Shown in pieces: positions 10,386-21,772 of a DNA stretch of 64,000 bases (within the stretch, counting starts at the first letter, position 1; every line of letters starts with the position of its first letter). This DNA is from Chondrus crispus (taxonomy: Eukaryota; Rhodophyta; Florideophyceae; Gigartinales; Gigartinaceae). The position numbers and the translations under genes were made by a program. The DNA lies in contig NW_005179179.1 of the NCBI RefSeq assembly GCF_000350225.1, positions 280,609 through 344,608 of the forward strand, given 5' to 3'. The notes under the pieces are model-generated. The model worked only from the letters and a program-made list of their open reading frames with translations, had not been told where the DNA came from and did not search any database.

Positions 10386-13300
10386 TTACCCCGCTTGGGC
10401 GCGCGCGACTTGCGGCGGTAATGGCACCTTCTTCCTCCTGAAATATCTTACCACTGCGCTGCGCGGTAGTTGAACGACCGGTTCCCACGTAGCGTCCCTC
10501 GTCCCATATCCATACCACTTCACCCTGAGGATCAATTCCTCATCTTGATAACCATGATCGATGATCTCCTCTATCACGCACTCGGCGTCCTTATCCCCTC
10601 CCTCGCGTCCGGGGTTACTTTCTTCCCCCTCCTGAAGATCCTCCGATGTCACTAACTCTTCTGAATTAACTATCTGCTGTAGGTGTTGCGGTATCTCCGC
10701 CGACCGATTTCGAGTAACAAAATTTTCCTCAACCTCTTGTGTCTGCGCCCGCGCGTGAGGGTCGTCCTCACTCTCCATCTCGTCCCGTCCGTGATCTGTC
10801 ACGTGTCCGCTAAGGTACTGTAGAGCCTGATGTAGACCTGGTGTGGGCGCTTGTTCCATCGGACTTGGGGCCAGTTCTACTCGATCTCGCGAAACGCGTT
10901 CCTCCTGATCCCCAATGGCGATGACAACTGTATTCCTGTCTGACTGCTTGACTGGATACGGACCCGTGGCCACTTGTGCCAATTTGTGTTTCGGCTCGGT
11001 GGCCGTGCCTTGCTCTTTCCGAAGGAATACGTATGATCCTGAAGGGATGTCATACTTCGACTTGCGGAGCCTTGCGTCGAAATTTCGCTTGTAGCGCGCT
11101 TGTTCTTTCCGCAAGCTCTTACCCGCGCCTTTCATCAGGCTTTCCAACCACGACTGCCATTTCAGGTAGTACGCTCGATTCGAGCTAAATCCTTCCAACT
11201 TGGCTGTGCTTGTAACGCAATGCTTCTCGGCGCCCGAGCTAACACCAGCTCGAAGGGCGCGATGTTCGTAGTTCGATGAACTTTCGTGTTGTATGCGAAC
11301 GTCACAGCGTCGCTAAATAGGTCCCAGTCCTTCGGATGTTCTCCAACATATTTTCGCAACGCGGAAGTCAGCGTGCGGTTAAACCTTTCAACTTGGCCGT
11401 TTGCTTGCGGGTGGTACGTAGTCGTGAACACATTGCGTATGCCGAGAATTCGACAGACGTTCTGAAGGAACCGGGCCGTGAACTGTGTTCCATTGTCGGA
11501 CAGCAGCTTGACCGGCGGTACGTACACGAATACCAAATGGTGAACGAAGGCTTGTGCGATGTGCGCAGCTGATATCTTCTTCAACGGTACGGTTCGTACC
11601 AGTTTCGAGTATCGATCGCTGACCACGAGAATGTACCGATTTCCTCGTTTAGTTGTAATTAGCTCGCCGAGGATGTCGATGGCGACAAACTCCAGTGGAG
11701 CTTTGGGCGTGAACAGCTTCATTTCCTTCGTGTTTCTTCTTAACTTCACCCTCTCCCGCGCGCATGCGGCGCAATTCTTCGCGACTGCATAGCAGTCTAG
11801 GGCCATCGTAGGCCAATAAAAATATCTTCTCAAAGTCTTGTGAAGTTTCCTGCCTCCCGGGTGGCCTGCCAATTTTGCGTAGTGGCTCAACCCTAGGACG
11901 CGGTCCCTTAACGATTGTGGTATCACCACTTGTACAAACTCTGCCGCGGTACGGCATAGAGTTCCTTCGAGTTCCTCGGTCTCCATGCTGAACGTTCTCA
12001 CCTTTCCGGCGTCCATTTCTTCCTTGATGCGATTGCAGAAGGGGTCGACGGCTTGCTCGCGAATGAGCTCCTCCGGAGTGACAGCTTGGAATTGATCGAG
12101 GCGATCAGGAGCGGTCCCCCCCTCAAGAGCGAGGATGTCGTCTATCGCGTCAAAACTTTCGTCGTCCTCCACTGTACCCTCGGCCGGTTCGGCCATAAAG
12201 CATGAGATTTCGTCGTCGATTTCGTCGACGGTTTCTCCTGCGGTCCGTAATCTTGACAGGGCATCAGCTTGACTGTTCGCCTTGCCCTTCTTGTACTTGA
12301 TTTCGAAATCGAATTCCGAGAGGCGGAGCCTCCATCGGATTAATCTCCCGCTGGGGTCGGTTACGTTCATCAACCACCTCAATGAGGCATGGTCGGTATG
12401 CACGATGAAGTGCTCGCCATATAGATATGGTCTTAAAGTCTGTACGGCCCAAATTACCGCTAGGCATTCTTTTTCTGATACAGAATAGTTTCTCTCGGCT
12501 GCGGCTAACGTTCTTGAAAAGGACCTGATGGGTTTGCGTTGCGCATCCGGGTGTGTTTGAAATAATGCAGCGCCGATTTGATAGTCGCTTGCATCGGTGT
12601 CTACCGAGTATGGTAGGTTCTTCTTCGGCAGCGCCACCACCGGTGGCGCCAAGATAGCGTCCTTGAGCTTATGAAAAGCTTTTTCGCACGGTTCGTCGAA
12701 CACTTCCAACTGGACCGGTTGTCCCTTCTTCAACAGTTGATTGAGCGAATGCGCGATTTTCGCATAATGCGGAACGAATCTGCGATAGACATTACAAAGT
12801 CCCAAGAAGTTCCTGAGCTGGGTCTGCGTTTGACGGTACCTCACTTGTTCCAATGCGACGGTTCGCGCAGCGTCCACTTCCAATGTACCTGGCCGAACTA
12901 CATGGCCCAGGTACTTGATCTTTTCGACGAAAAATTCACACTTGCGAAGCTTGAGCTTCGCACCTGCCTTCTCCAATACAGAAAGTATTTCATCCACGTG
13001 CACGATGTGCTCCTCCCACGACTTGCTAAAAATTATTATGTCGTCCAGATACACTAAACAGCACTTCCAACGGAACGGAGAGAGCAGGATATCCATTGCT
13101 CTCTGAAACGTCGCTGGCGCGTTAGTTAGCCCGAAGGGCATTCTTGAGAAGCGATACAGTCCTGAGTGACACGAAAATGCGGTCTTGTCGCGGTCGCGCT
13201 CAGGGATAGGCATCTGCCAATATCCCGAGATCGCGTCCAACGCGGAGAAAACCTTGGTGTCACCAAGCGAGTCCAGGCACTCATCCATGCGCGGTAAAGG

Positions 13301-15010
13301 GTACGTGTCCTTTACCGTTACCGCGTTTAACCGGCGATAGTCTACGCAAAAGCGCATCGATCCGTCCGGTTTCGGCACTAATAAAACGGGCGGCGCCCAT
13401 TCTGACTGCGCCGGTTCGATGACTCCTGCTTCTAACATCTTCTGTACTTCTGCGTCCTCGACCTCCCGAGCCTTTGGACCGGCTCGGTAGAGAGCTTGTG
13501 CAATTGGCCTTGTATCCGGGGCCAGTTCGATTCGGTGGACCGTGGTGTTGATCTCACCGAGGGTCCCATCCCACATGCGGGAATATTTTTTTAACATCCG
13601 ACGGAATCTTTCGCGCAGCCGGTTCGGCACGTGGCTCAGGTCGAGTTCCTCCACGTCCGGCGGGGGAGCCTCAATCCGCCGCTCCGGCGTCGTAGTTGCC
13701 GTCGCGGAGAGCCTTTCCTCCCGTTCTCCTTGCTGGTCCTCGCGGTTTTGATCCGACGGTTCGCATCTTGTCTCGCCCGTAGGCGTCTTGGTGGAATTAG
13801 GAAAATTTTCCTTCTTCCTTTCTTGAATTCCGAGAACCTTACCAATCGTGGCTTTGCTCTCGAGCGCGGCTCTCGGGCGCGGTAATAATTCTGCCACCAC
13901 TTGGCCTTTTTGCACCCTGACAGGGTACGTCCTAAAATTGGCAACGAGTAAACGAACGGGCCGGTCAGGCTCAACCTGAACGACACCATTCGTGCACGTC
14001 AACCCGTGCCTTTCGTACAACGACGAGTACGGCTGAACCACCACCAAGCCCGCCCTCTTCGAGGTGCATTCCACGACGCGTTGCGTCCCTGGCTCGATAG
14101 TCGTGGCTCTTGCCACTTTTACCTTAGGGGAAATTCGCTCCACCTTTCCATCATTCTCGTCCTCTCCCGGGACGAGATTCTTCTTCCCTTTTCTCGTCGA
14201 GAACCGCCTAACTATCGGAACGTACGAGAAATCCGCCAACTCAACCGTTTTCTTCCTTGGATAAATTGCTTCCACAAACCGGTCACAGTAGTCCGCGCCT
14301 AGAATTAGCGGGACGGCTAGTTTTTCGCATACAATAAACTCGGCTGCGGCCACAAATTTTCCAAGCCTCACAGGCATTCTGATTGTGCCGAGAGTCCGGA
14401 GTGGCCTATTGTTCGCGTCGCCAATGTCTTGGGTCGGTCCGTAGGACACTAGAGATTCCATTCCAGCCGGGAGTTCCGATTTTCGCACAAGGTTTGGTCC
14501 CGCGCCGGTGTCTATGACAGACAACACCCGGCTCATCAATCCGACTGTTGGTCCAATGTCCGCGTAAACTTTGTAGTTTTTTCGCGCAAGAACCAAAATC
14601 TTCTCGGGACACTCCCTTCTCTTAACCCTGTACCAAGGTCTTGGAACTTCTTCCAGCGGATGATCTCGGGCTCGGCTCAAAATTTTCTTGACTTAAGCTG
14701 GCCCTTTCGGCTTATCCACCAATCCAACAACCTCCTCATCGGGGCCTGATTTTTCCCTTAGAGACGGGGAACGGGGCTGAGCCCCGGGCACAGTACGTCG
14801 ACCCTGTGCCTCTCGCGACTCATGCGAGATTCCCCTCTCTAGTTTTCCTGCCGCTGCGGGATCCTTCTCACATCCGACGTCGCGGGCCCCGCGGCGGGCC
14901 CTCTGAAGGGTTGGTTCGACCTCGGCGTTGAAGCACTCGGCGTGCTCGCCGTCTGCGAATCGAACCAATTCTTGACCTTCAGTTAACTCGTCGATGGTAT
15001 CTCTAACCTC
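10386..15010 (-). pseudogene. Ty3/gypsy pol: protease, RT, RNase H, integrase, chromodomain
   Basis: The frame overlaps the end of gag near 15000-14983, so pol was probably made by gag-pol frameshifting. An in-frame TAA at 14693-14695 interrupts the N-terminal linker. The open part 14680-11162 shows the protease (VIDTGAGPNLV), the RT with FSALDAISGYWQMPI, RMPFGLTNAPATFQ and the catalytic YLDD, and the RNase H start (DTDASDYQIGAALF). The integrase shows an H-x-C2 finger with NCAACARE and the core residues in FVAIDIL, LSDNGTQF and GQVERFNRTL. The frame then shifts within the 37-nt overlap 11162-11198 into the integrase C-terminal domain and a terminal chromodomain (LRVKWYGYGTRDATWEP). This places it with chromodomain Ty3 elements. 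All catalytic residues are present, but the stop and frameshift prevent a full polyprotein as read. Confidence 0.93.
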
Positions 15011-16248
15011 TCCATCGGAGACAACGCCTCATAATTTTCCAAAACTCGATGCATTTCCCGGAGGGAAAGAATGCACGTTGGCGCGGCGTGCCGCTTTTCG
15101 TAACAATGATAGCACACCGGTCCGTGCGTCTTGATGGGATATTGCGGCCTAGGTCCTCCACGGGCCGGCGGCCTTCCTTGACGTTGCGGCCTTCCCATCC
15201 AGCCTGGCCTTCGAAACGTCGTACCCTTGTCTTCCATTGGAATGCGCGGCGCCGGCGTGTGGCCGCGCCCCCGAAACATCATCACGGGATCCGTGGGCTC
15301 TGAAAACGACTCCGTCGTGTACGTGGGCGTCGGTAGAGTTGACGACCCGCTTGCCCCGTAGTCCTCGTGTCCGTAGCCCTCCGATGGCTCAATGAACTCG
15401 CCTTCGGCTACTAACGCTCCTTCGTAGTGATTTTCGCTACTTCCATGCGCACGGCGCTCATCTGACGCGGAAATTGACTCGGCCAAATGGACGGCGGCAT
15501 GAATTTTGCGACCGGGATAAGAAGCCCTCGGCTTCTTTCCCGCCCTGAACGTCGACGGCGTCTGGATCGTGACCTTCTTGGTCTTCTTGTCCTTAGCGCG
15601 GCTCGCCGAGCCATGCGCCTTCGCGTAATTGACTAATCTCAAAAACGAAACGTCCCGATTGTCTTGTCGGTATTGAGATACCATCGGCGTGATACTCGAA
15701 TCGAGTCCTTCAATAAACATCGTCATTTGTTCTTCCATCGAATATACGTTTCCACATCGATTGCTTGCGTCCGTCAGACGGATATAAAATTCCATCTCGT
15801 CTTCAGACGGTCTTTGCTGAACTTCTCGCAATGCGAGCACGGCTTGACGGATCGCCTCGTCGGTTGCCAAACTCCTCAACAACCACTGTGCGGCCTCCGG
15901 CCAAACGGATACCTTTCCGTGGTGGGACCCGGCCGTCTGAGACACCGAAGTGTACTGTCTCAAGGCGATGCCGCTTAGAAATTCGGGCAACAAGCGGATC
16001 GCTTGCCCCTCGTTCATTTCTTGGGTATCAAACTCTTGGACTAATTTTGCCAAAAAGTCCATCACAAGGACCCCGTCCTCACCTGTGAACGTGTTGTCCT
16101 TCTTCACCTTAGGCGGAATATCTCTCCTAATTTTTCGCACGGCGGTCCGCCGGGAACTTGACAAATATGTCTGCAGGTTCCGCAAGCGGTACGTTCGGTA
16201 CGAAAGTAATTTCTTGAAGAGGTAGTTGGTCGGATTCAGCTCCTCCAA
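14983..16248 (-). CDS. Gag-like capsid/nucleocapsid protein of the gypsy element
   Basis: About 420 residues. The central part has the helical composition of a retrotransposon gag capsid (EDEMEFYIRLTDASNRCG, MTMFIEGLDSSI). The C-terminus holds a CCHC zinc knuckle C-x2-C-x4-H-x4-C (CYHCYEKRHAAPTC) typical of nucleocapsid, preceded by an Arg/Gly/Pro-rich stretch. It overlaps the end of the upstream gag ORF by 13 nt in a different frame and has no ATG at its 5' border, so it is likely reached by frameshifting or an indel. Its first ~45 codons read at least as well in a third frame (LPLQEITFVPNVPLAEP), which hints at a further indel there. Confidence 0.8.
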   Translation of the reverse strand: MEELNPTNYLFKKLLSYRTYRLRNLQTYLSSSRRTAVRKIRRDIPPKVKKDNTFTGEDGVLVMDFLAKLVQEFDTQEMNEGQAIRLLPEFLSGIALRQYTSVSQTAGSHHGKVSVWPEAAQWLLRSLATDEAIRQAVLALREVQQRPSEDEMEFYIRLTDASNRCGNVYSMEEQMTMFIEGLDSSITPMVSQYRQDNRDVSFLRLVNYAKAHGSASRAKDKKTKKVTIQTPSTFRAGKKPRASYPGRKIHAAVHLAESISASDERRAHGSSENHYEGALVAEGEFIEPSEGYGHEDYGASGSSTLPTPTYTTESFSEPTDPVMMFRGRGHTPAPRIPMEDKGTTFRRPGWMGRPQRQGRPPARGGPRPQYPIKTHGPVCYHCYEKRHAAPTCILSLREMHRVLENYEALSPMERLEIPSTS

Positions 16249-17144
16249 CTCCTCCCATCGCGGCCCGCGCCGCGTTGCGACATCTTCGGGCTCCGCGTCC
16301 TTGTCTCTCCGCGAGGCGGACGAAGTGACTCCGCCTCGTCTGGAGGAAATTTTCTTGCTTGACGAAATTCCGTTTCCTTCTTCTGAACGGCGTTCGGAAT
16401 CGCCCGAATGGTTCGACGAACCGCCGTTACCATCTTCGGAGGGACCAAGCGACTCGACTGTGAGTCGCGGTTCTCCGGATCGTCACTACAGTGACCCTTG
16501 CGTGTACGTCGCTTGTCCTTCTTCGAAGGCTTCGACTTAGAACTTCGCTGACGAGCGGGCTTGTCCTTCTTCGACCGGCGGTCGCCCTCTCTACCAGAAG
16601 GGAGCGGCTCGTCGTCCGATCCTTGCGGAGCTTGATCCGCGGCCTGCTCAAGGTCCTTGAGACGTTGCGCGGCGCGATCGAATCGGTCATCGATGCTTGT
16701 TCTAAATTTTTCTAAGGACTCCAAGGCTTGATTCGCGCCGCGCCTCGCGTCCTTGACTGAAATTTTCAACGAAGCTAGGACCTCCGGCTCCAGACCGTCG
16801 GTCGCATCTCCTCGCTCCTTCTCGACGAGGTCCACTCGAGCCGATAGCTCTCCTAAAACGGTGTGGAACTCGGATGCTTGCAACTCCAGTTGCTTCCGGA
16901 CGAGGGCCAATTCAACCTCGAGATTTTTCGTCATCTCTTGGCGAATTTCCTCGCCCATCTTCTCGAACCTGTAGGATAGGTTATCCTTGTCGGCTTCAAT
17001 CCCCGTCAGGGATTCTTGACCTTTGGGATCCGTGGCCGTATTGGCCTGGCTTCGGGTGCGAGGACCTCGCGGGATCCTCGACGCCCTTGCCGATCCGCTC
17101 CTACTCGCCCCGGGACCGACGTCCCCGGGTGCGCTTGTTGACAT
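16236..17144 (-). CDS. N-terminal gag ORF with coiled coil
   Basis: From the ATG at 17144 it encodes ~302 residues. A Ser/Gly/Arg-rich head is followed by a long charged heptad-like stretch (LSYRFEKMGEEIRQEM through ARVDLVEKERG) likely to form a coiled coil. Further helical repeats follow, then a very basic Lys/Arg/Ser tail (DKPARQRSSKSKPSKKDKRR). A coiled-coil, basic protein 5' of the capsid ORF fits a gag matrix or assembly domain. It is the first ORF after the 5' LTR and PBS. An upstream GTG-initiated extension exists, but ATG is the natural choice. No zinc knuckle here; that lies in the next ORF. Confidence 0.75.
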   Translation of the reverse strand: MSTSAPGDVGPGASRSGSARASRIPRGPRTRSQANTATDPKGQESLTGIEADKDNLSYRFEKMGEEIRQEMTKNLEVELALVRKQLELQASEFHTVLGELSARVDLVEKERGDATDGLEPEVLASLKISVKDARRGANQALESLEKFRTSIDDRFDRAAQRLKDLEQAADQAPQGSDDEPLPSGREGDRRSKKDKPARQRSSKSKPSKKDKRRTRKGHCSDDPENRDSQSSRLVPPKMVTAVRRTIRAIPNAVQKKETEFRQARKFPPDEAESLRPPRGETRTRSPKMSQRGAGRDGRSWRS

Positions 17145-17289
17145 CGCTCGTACGAGCGAACCTGCACACAAAAAAGAGTTACAAACAAAAATAAAAAAGA
17201 GACTCCGTCACCCAGACCAGCTTTGTAGTGCAACTCCAGACCGAAGCTGTCGTCGACACAATTCTAGGTCGGGTTTGCTGTAGACAATT

Positions 17290-17305
17290 CTAGGTCGGGA
17301 GACCA
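17290..17305 (-). other. Candidate primer-binding site of the gypsy element
   Basis: The minus strand reads TGGTCTCCCGACCTAG, four bases after the 5' LTR end. The plus strand here ends in GAGACCA, as a tRNA 3' terminus would. I could not assign the tRNA. A second copy of the distal half (ACAATTCTAGGTCGGG) lies at ~17259-17274. Confidence 0.6.
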
Positions 17306-17309
17306 CTTT

Positions 17310-18345
17310 TGTAGTGCAATGTGCCTGGCAGGTCGCGAACACAGTCCGACGGTCAAACAAAAAGAAGAAAAACAACAACAGCAACAACCACTGCCGATGG
17401 CACGCGCTACGGAGAGTTCGAGAATTCGTTTCCCCTTGTGTGGGCTTGCGGCCCACGGTAGCTCAACTCCGGCGGGGGGGTAAGGAAAGATGCCCGGCCC
17501 GGGAGGAAAATGGTGGTAGAGACTTGTGAAGACTTGAGTGCTCGGCGAGTGCGGGTTGGGCTTGTCTACGAGGGTATGACCGCGGTTCGCTGGGTTGTAA
17601 GGCCAATGCTCGACGAGCGTCTTCAGCACCTTGTGTATAATCCAAGGTCTTCGACGGGGGCTTGTTCAGCACTACCCGACGGGATCGTAACCGTGTAGCA
17701 ACACTATTACCGACGTGTTGCCCGATGGCTAAAAACACCCTCACCAGCGCGATCGCAATCGCGGTAGGCGGTACCAACTCTGTCTTATACAGTAAGACCT
17801 TCGACGGAGGCGTCGTTGCAACAGCCTTCCGACGGAACTTGAAACAGTAGCAGCGCTACACACCGTGTTGCCCGATGGCTAAAACACCTACACCGGATCG
17901 GTCGCAACCAACTCCAGTGGAACCAACACAATTAAGGGAAAAATAGAGATAGTGGTAGAAAATGATAGGGAAATAAAGGAAAAAGAAAAGGGAACCCCCG
18001 AGCGATAGAGAATGCCGTAGGCTTAGGTAAAAGGGAGCGTCTTGGTAGAGACGGACTTCGACCAAGGCGACATTCAACTCCGGCAACTCGGGTTACCTTT
18101 ACTGACTTGGCGGTCAGAGGGCCAAGGTATATATCGCCCCGCCGGAGTCACTACAGTAGCTCGCGGCGCTAGATCCTAGATCTAATCTAGTGTCAGCAAA
18201 ATTACTGCCAACTAATTAACTAAATAAAATAAAATAATTAAAAATTAAAACTGTGCAATTATTCACACGTGTGTCCCCCAACCCGTACATATCCAAATAT
18301 TTTCCTTTCTTTTCACCCCCCTTTTCAGGTGCGTATTGCACTACA
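17310..18345 (-). repeat. 5' LTR of the gypsy element
   Basis: It is a near-identical copy of 3276-4312 with the same inverted terminal 11-mer. It is followed by the TSD GATGT (18346-18350), after which copia RT sequence resumes. Confidence 0.93.
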
Positions 18346-18350
18346 GATGT

Positions 18351-19616
18351 CATTACTTTGTAGTGACAGAACGGGATTTCGCTACGCGAATTGGATATCC
18401 GAACAGGGTTCCTACACAGAGATAGCAATAGGTCTATCTTTGTATCTCCACCCTTCGGTATTTCAACCATGGCAGTTGAATGTGCGAGGAAAGGGAGGTA
18501 CTACGGCTGGAGAAAGGGCTTCACGGCCTAAGACAGGCCTGAAACTTTGGAGCGAGACGTAGATAGAGGTCATGAAGATTTTGAATTTCAAACCTCTGCG
18601 CTCGGACCCATGCATATTCCATAGGAAAAGTATGTGGCTGCTGGATTACTTGGATGAATTTGTGGTCATTGCTCATCGTGAGCCAGACATAAGACAGCTC
18701 ATAAGAGATCTGTAGCGTCACTTAGATGCCAAGGACCTTAGTGGTCTCCGACATTTTCTCGCCACTTCCTTGATCTGGAATGGAGGAAGTGCTTGGTTGT
18801 CCCAAAAGAAGTATTTCCAGTGCATTATAATTCGTTTTGGAAGGCAGAACTGCAAGCCTGTCAATACACGTACGTGTACGGACATCCCCATCAGTAACAA
18901 TTCTCCATCTGTCCATCAAACACTGCATCGGGAAATGATCGGAGGACTTCTTTTCTTGAGAATCCGAACGATGCTAGATGTTATCGCTGCGTTCAATATT
19001 TTCCCCGAAACACATCAGATCCAAGACAGGAACATCTTACTGCTGTGAAAAGAGTTTTCAGATAACTCAAATGTACCATTGATTTCGCTCTCGAGATTGG
19101 TTCTTCACTTGGCGGGTTGGTTGGTTTTACAGATGCTGACTGGGGAGGTGATAAGGTAGACCGAAAGTCTACTTCTGGTTTTGTATTGCAGTTCACGTAT
19201 AAATCGATTAGTTGGAGAACCACATAGCAAAAGCTTGTTGCTTTTTCAACTGCAGAAACAGAATTCTTGTCGGCTATCAAAGCATGCAAAGGGTTTGTTT
19301 GTTTGAGACATTTGCTGCCGGAGCTGAACAATGAGCTGCTTGGCAGTACTGTTCTTTTCGAAGATAATATAACTGCAATGCACTGAGCTACAGAAGGGGT
19401 TCGCCATGCGAAGCATGTCGCTATCAGGATGAAATACTTGCCGGGAAGTCAATGCTGGCATTGTTAACCCCAAGTACTGTCCTGGTGAGGACAAGACAGC
19501 CGACATTTTCTGGAAGCAGTTACTTTGCAAGACCTTCGAAAGGCTTTGCTCTCGACTTGGAGATATCGGCATGGGACAAAATTGATTTCGCGATGAATTA
19601 GAACGCGGATTGAGAT
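18351..19616 (+). pseudogene. Ty1/copia pol relic, right half (RT and RNase H)
   Basis: Continues the copia RT directly after the gypsy TSD. RT fragments lie at ~18370-18530, including the stretch encoding ISTMAVECARKGRY near 18460. The RNase H follows with DADWGGDKVDRKSTSGF at ~19135-19185, then VAFSTAETEFLSAIKACKG and EGVRHAKHVAIRMKYL. Numerous stops and frame changes make it non-functional. A 3' LTR is expected near 19620-19900, but I cannot delimit one. Confidence 0.85.
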
Positions 19617-19930
19617 GAGATATTACTTAGCTTGGACGTGCTGCAATCCTTGAGGTTAACCTCATCCATAGACTTTCACGTATGTTACACGCTGTAATTA
19701 CAGCGTGTAACATACGTGAAAGTCTATGGATACTGAATTTGCCCTCCTTGATCTACTTTCGTGCTATCGTTATTCCTGAAGGACGTATCTGTCCTTGAGT
19801 GGGGGCCCTACTTCTCTATCTCGCTCAGTTGAGTTCGTCTACTGTTCAATGATTGGTTGGATTCGTTTTTCTACTATATTTCCAATGCTACTGCATTTTT
19901 TGGCTGTGAAGCACTGTTAAGTTGGGTTTA
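19617..19930. other. No gene; palindrome and possible copia 3' LTR remnant
   Basis: This lies between the end of the copia RNase H and the TA of the next transposon. It holds a 68-bp perfect palindrome (listed separately) and otherwise AT-leaning sequence with no coding signal. Confidence 0.4.
19664..19731. repeat. 68-bp perfect palindrome
   Basis: The arms are 34 nt with no spacer. The arm starts ATCCATAGACTTTCACG and reaches the centre at CTGTAA/TTACAG. Every base pairs. Confidence 0.97.
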
Positions 19931-20159
19931 CACCCAGTTATTAGAATTGGTGTCACACAGAGTAATTTGGCTATCAAAAACGTCCAATCCACAGGAAATA
20001 GAGTCTGTTATTCTATATGTGGTGTGACACTATATCCTGCATTCAATAATTTAGTATGAGTGACATTAATAATTTGCACAGAAATAGTGCCACAAAGACG
20101 AAGACCCAATTGTAACAATTTAATCACTTTCTACACGCGTCCCATTAAAATGGTGATGG

Positions 20160-21772
20160 TGCGTTTCAATTACGCGTTGTAGCTTTGGCAGTAACTGACG
20201 TTCTTACCACTGGCCGTTAAGATTCGAAGCCATACCCGTCAATATCATCGCTTTGCGTGCATATGAGACTCCACACGCATCTGCTTGTCTATTCAAACTG
20301 CTCACTTCTTCCACTGCCAACTCTAGAAGAAACCTCTTGCCAGGGTTAGGAATCTTACCAGATGATTCGTTCCACTTGTTTTCTTTGATCATCTTCATTT
20401 TGTACTTCTACCATTGCGTTGACCACTCCGTCTTGCTCTTTTGTATAACAAATGAGTCACACGGTTGAACATAATCTCTAATATTGGGTTCAACTTTTCT
20501 TATCTCAGTACTGATTTTGGCAAAATGGAGATGTCAGCTCGGTGGTCTCATTATGTCCATCGCAATTGTCAACGTAAGGAACTCTCTTCCCTCCATTAGG
20601 TAATGGACCAATCACCTTCCTTTCAGACAGTCATTGAGGAATATTTCTTGTATCCATCCACCCCTTCGGAACAGATCCATAGGAAACTCGGGGAAGAGTA
20701 TCAGGGACACCATGAATTGGATAGGAGCGCTTTCAAGTTCTTGGATATCATGAAGGGAGCTTGTCTTTTCGCGTCACAGCCCCCTATTCTAACAGCCATT
20801 GTAATTCCCTCACTACCGTTCATTGCTTCAGCATATTTAACTTTCTCGTCTCCTGAAAAATCCAAGGGTCTGCCCATTGTCAATTTCAAGTACGAAATGA
20901 GTTTCATCCGCGTTTTCAATGCTGTCGTCCTTGCGATCACTGCTCCTAAAGCCACGCAGCAGCACACCTAAATGATAGACAGCCTGCATTCCCAATGAGC
21001 CAGTTTGGCAGGGCTGGGGTTGTCCCAGTGTGTGCTTTGCTGCCAATCCCATACCGGTCTGTAAACGACTAGGTAAATCGAAGAGAAATAAACTCTATCA
21101 TTGGCTTTTCGGAACGTGGATCAATCATGAATGATTGGTATGCATATCTATCGCTGTTATTATGAATATGAGGACTGAGGGACTGCAGAGTGTTGTAATT
21201 AAACTTGACACCGAGCTTTTGTAGACGACAAAATTCTGCGGACCAGTCTTGGTGCAGTGCGTCGACCTAAACAGGGCGTTTACGCCCTCTTCCTCTTCGA
21301 CCTTTGAGATCTACGCGCTTCCGGCCTCTAAAACGCGACGGGTTATTAATGAATGTTGTCCCTCCAAGCGTAGGAACGCCCTGCGATTTAACGTTTTGCA
21401 GATATTCGTGACGACATTCCAGATCCTCGATGCTTTTGCAATATCCGCGTTTTTGCTTGCACGGAAGAGATGAAGGAACTCGCGCAGGACTTTGCTTGCA
21501 ATGCTAATATAACCATCTGCACTAGCTTCTGTAAAGTTTACACGAGCACATATTGTCAAATGGATGTTTAACATCCATTTGACAATATGTGCTCGCTGTG
21601 ATAGAGAAAGTACATTCTGAAAGTTTCTCTTGCGCGCTGTCTGATTGTTAGATTGATGTTGATTGGTTATTGCAGACATTCGAGCAACTAGCATGTGTGG
21701 GCCTAGCAGTACTGCTTGTGTTGATACTCTCCAGCAGAGCGTGACACTCTTTTTGAGCCTGATCTCTTTCAA
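20160..21772 (-). pseudogene. Decayed DDE_1-type transposase
   Basis: Minus-strand fragments occur in the expected order. An N-terminal helix-turn-helix-like stretch (NVLSLSQRAHIVKWML) and the segment KVLREFLHLFRASKN lie at ~21480-21640. The first catalytic Asp context DETHFVLEIDNGQTLGF lies at ~20860-20920, GPKGWMD near 20640-20660 and the second Asp context YVDNCDGHNE at ~20550-20575. A CNHVTHLLYK remnant near 20430-20460 matches the usual HVTHxLQ box of this superfamily. Frames change repeatedly, and a palindrome (21543-21595) sits inside the N-terminal coding part. DDE_1 assignment rests on these motifs read by eye. Confidence 0.75.
21543..21595. repeat. 53-bp palindrome inside the transposase reading frame
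   Basis: The 26-nt arms are perfectly complementary around a single T (21569). One arm is the normal coding sequence for AHIVKWML; the other is its inverted copy. Confidence 0.95.

Larger units (their letters stand above)
3276..18345 (-). mobile_element. 15-kb Ty3/gypsy chromodomain LTR retrotransposon
   Basis: Two ~1036-bp LTRs in the same orientation (3276-4312 and 17310-18345) bound the element and are flanked outside by the identical pentamer GATGT (3271-3275 and 18346-18350). This is the 5-bp duplication expected of a gypsy integrase. The LTR ends are an 11-bp inverted repeat, TGTAGTGCAAT...ATTGCACTACA. The element reads on the minus strand: PBS, two gag-like ORFs, PR-RT-RH-INT-chromodomain, then ~6 kb of 3' sequence with an antisense ORF, then PPT and 3' LTR. 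By eye the two LTRs differ at about 17 positions (~98% identical), so insertion is fairly recent. The pol frame carries a stop and a frameshift. The element landed in the RT of a copia relic, which continues on both sides. Confidence 0.95.
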
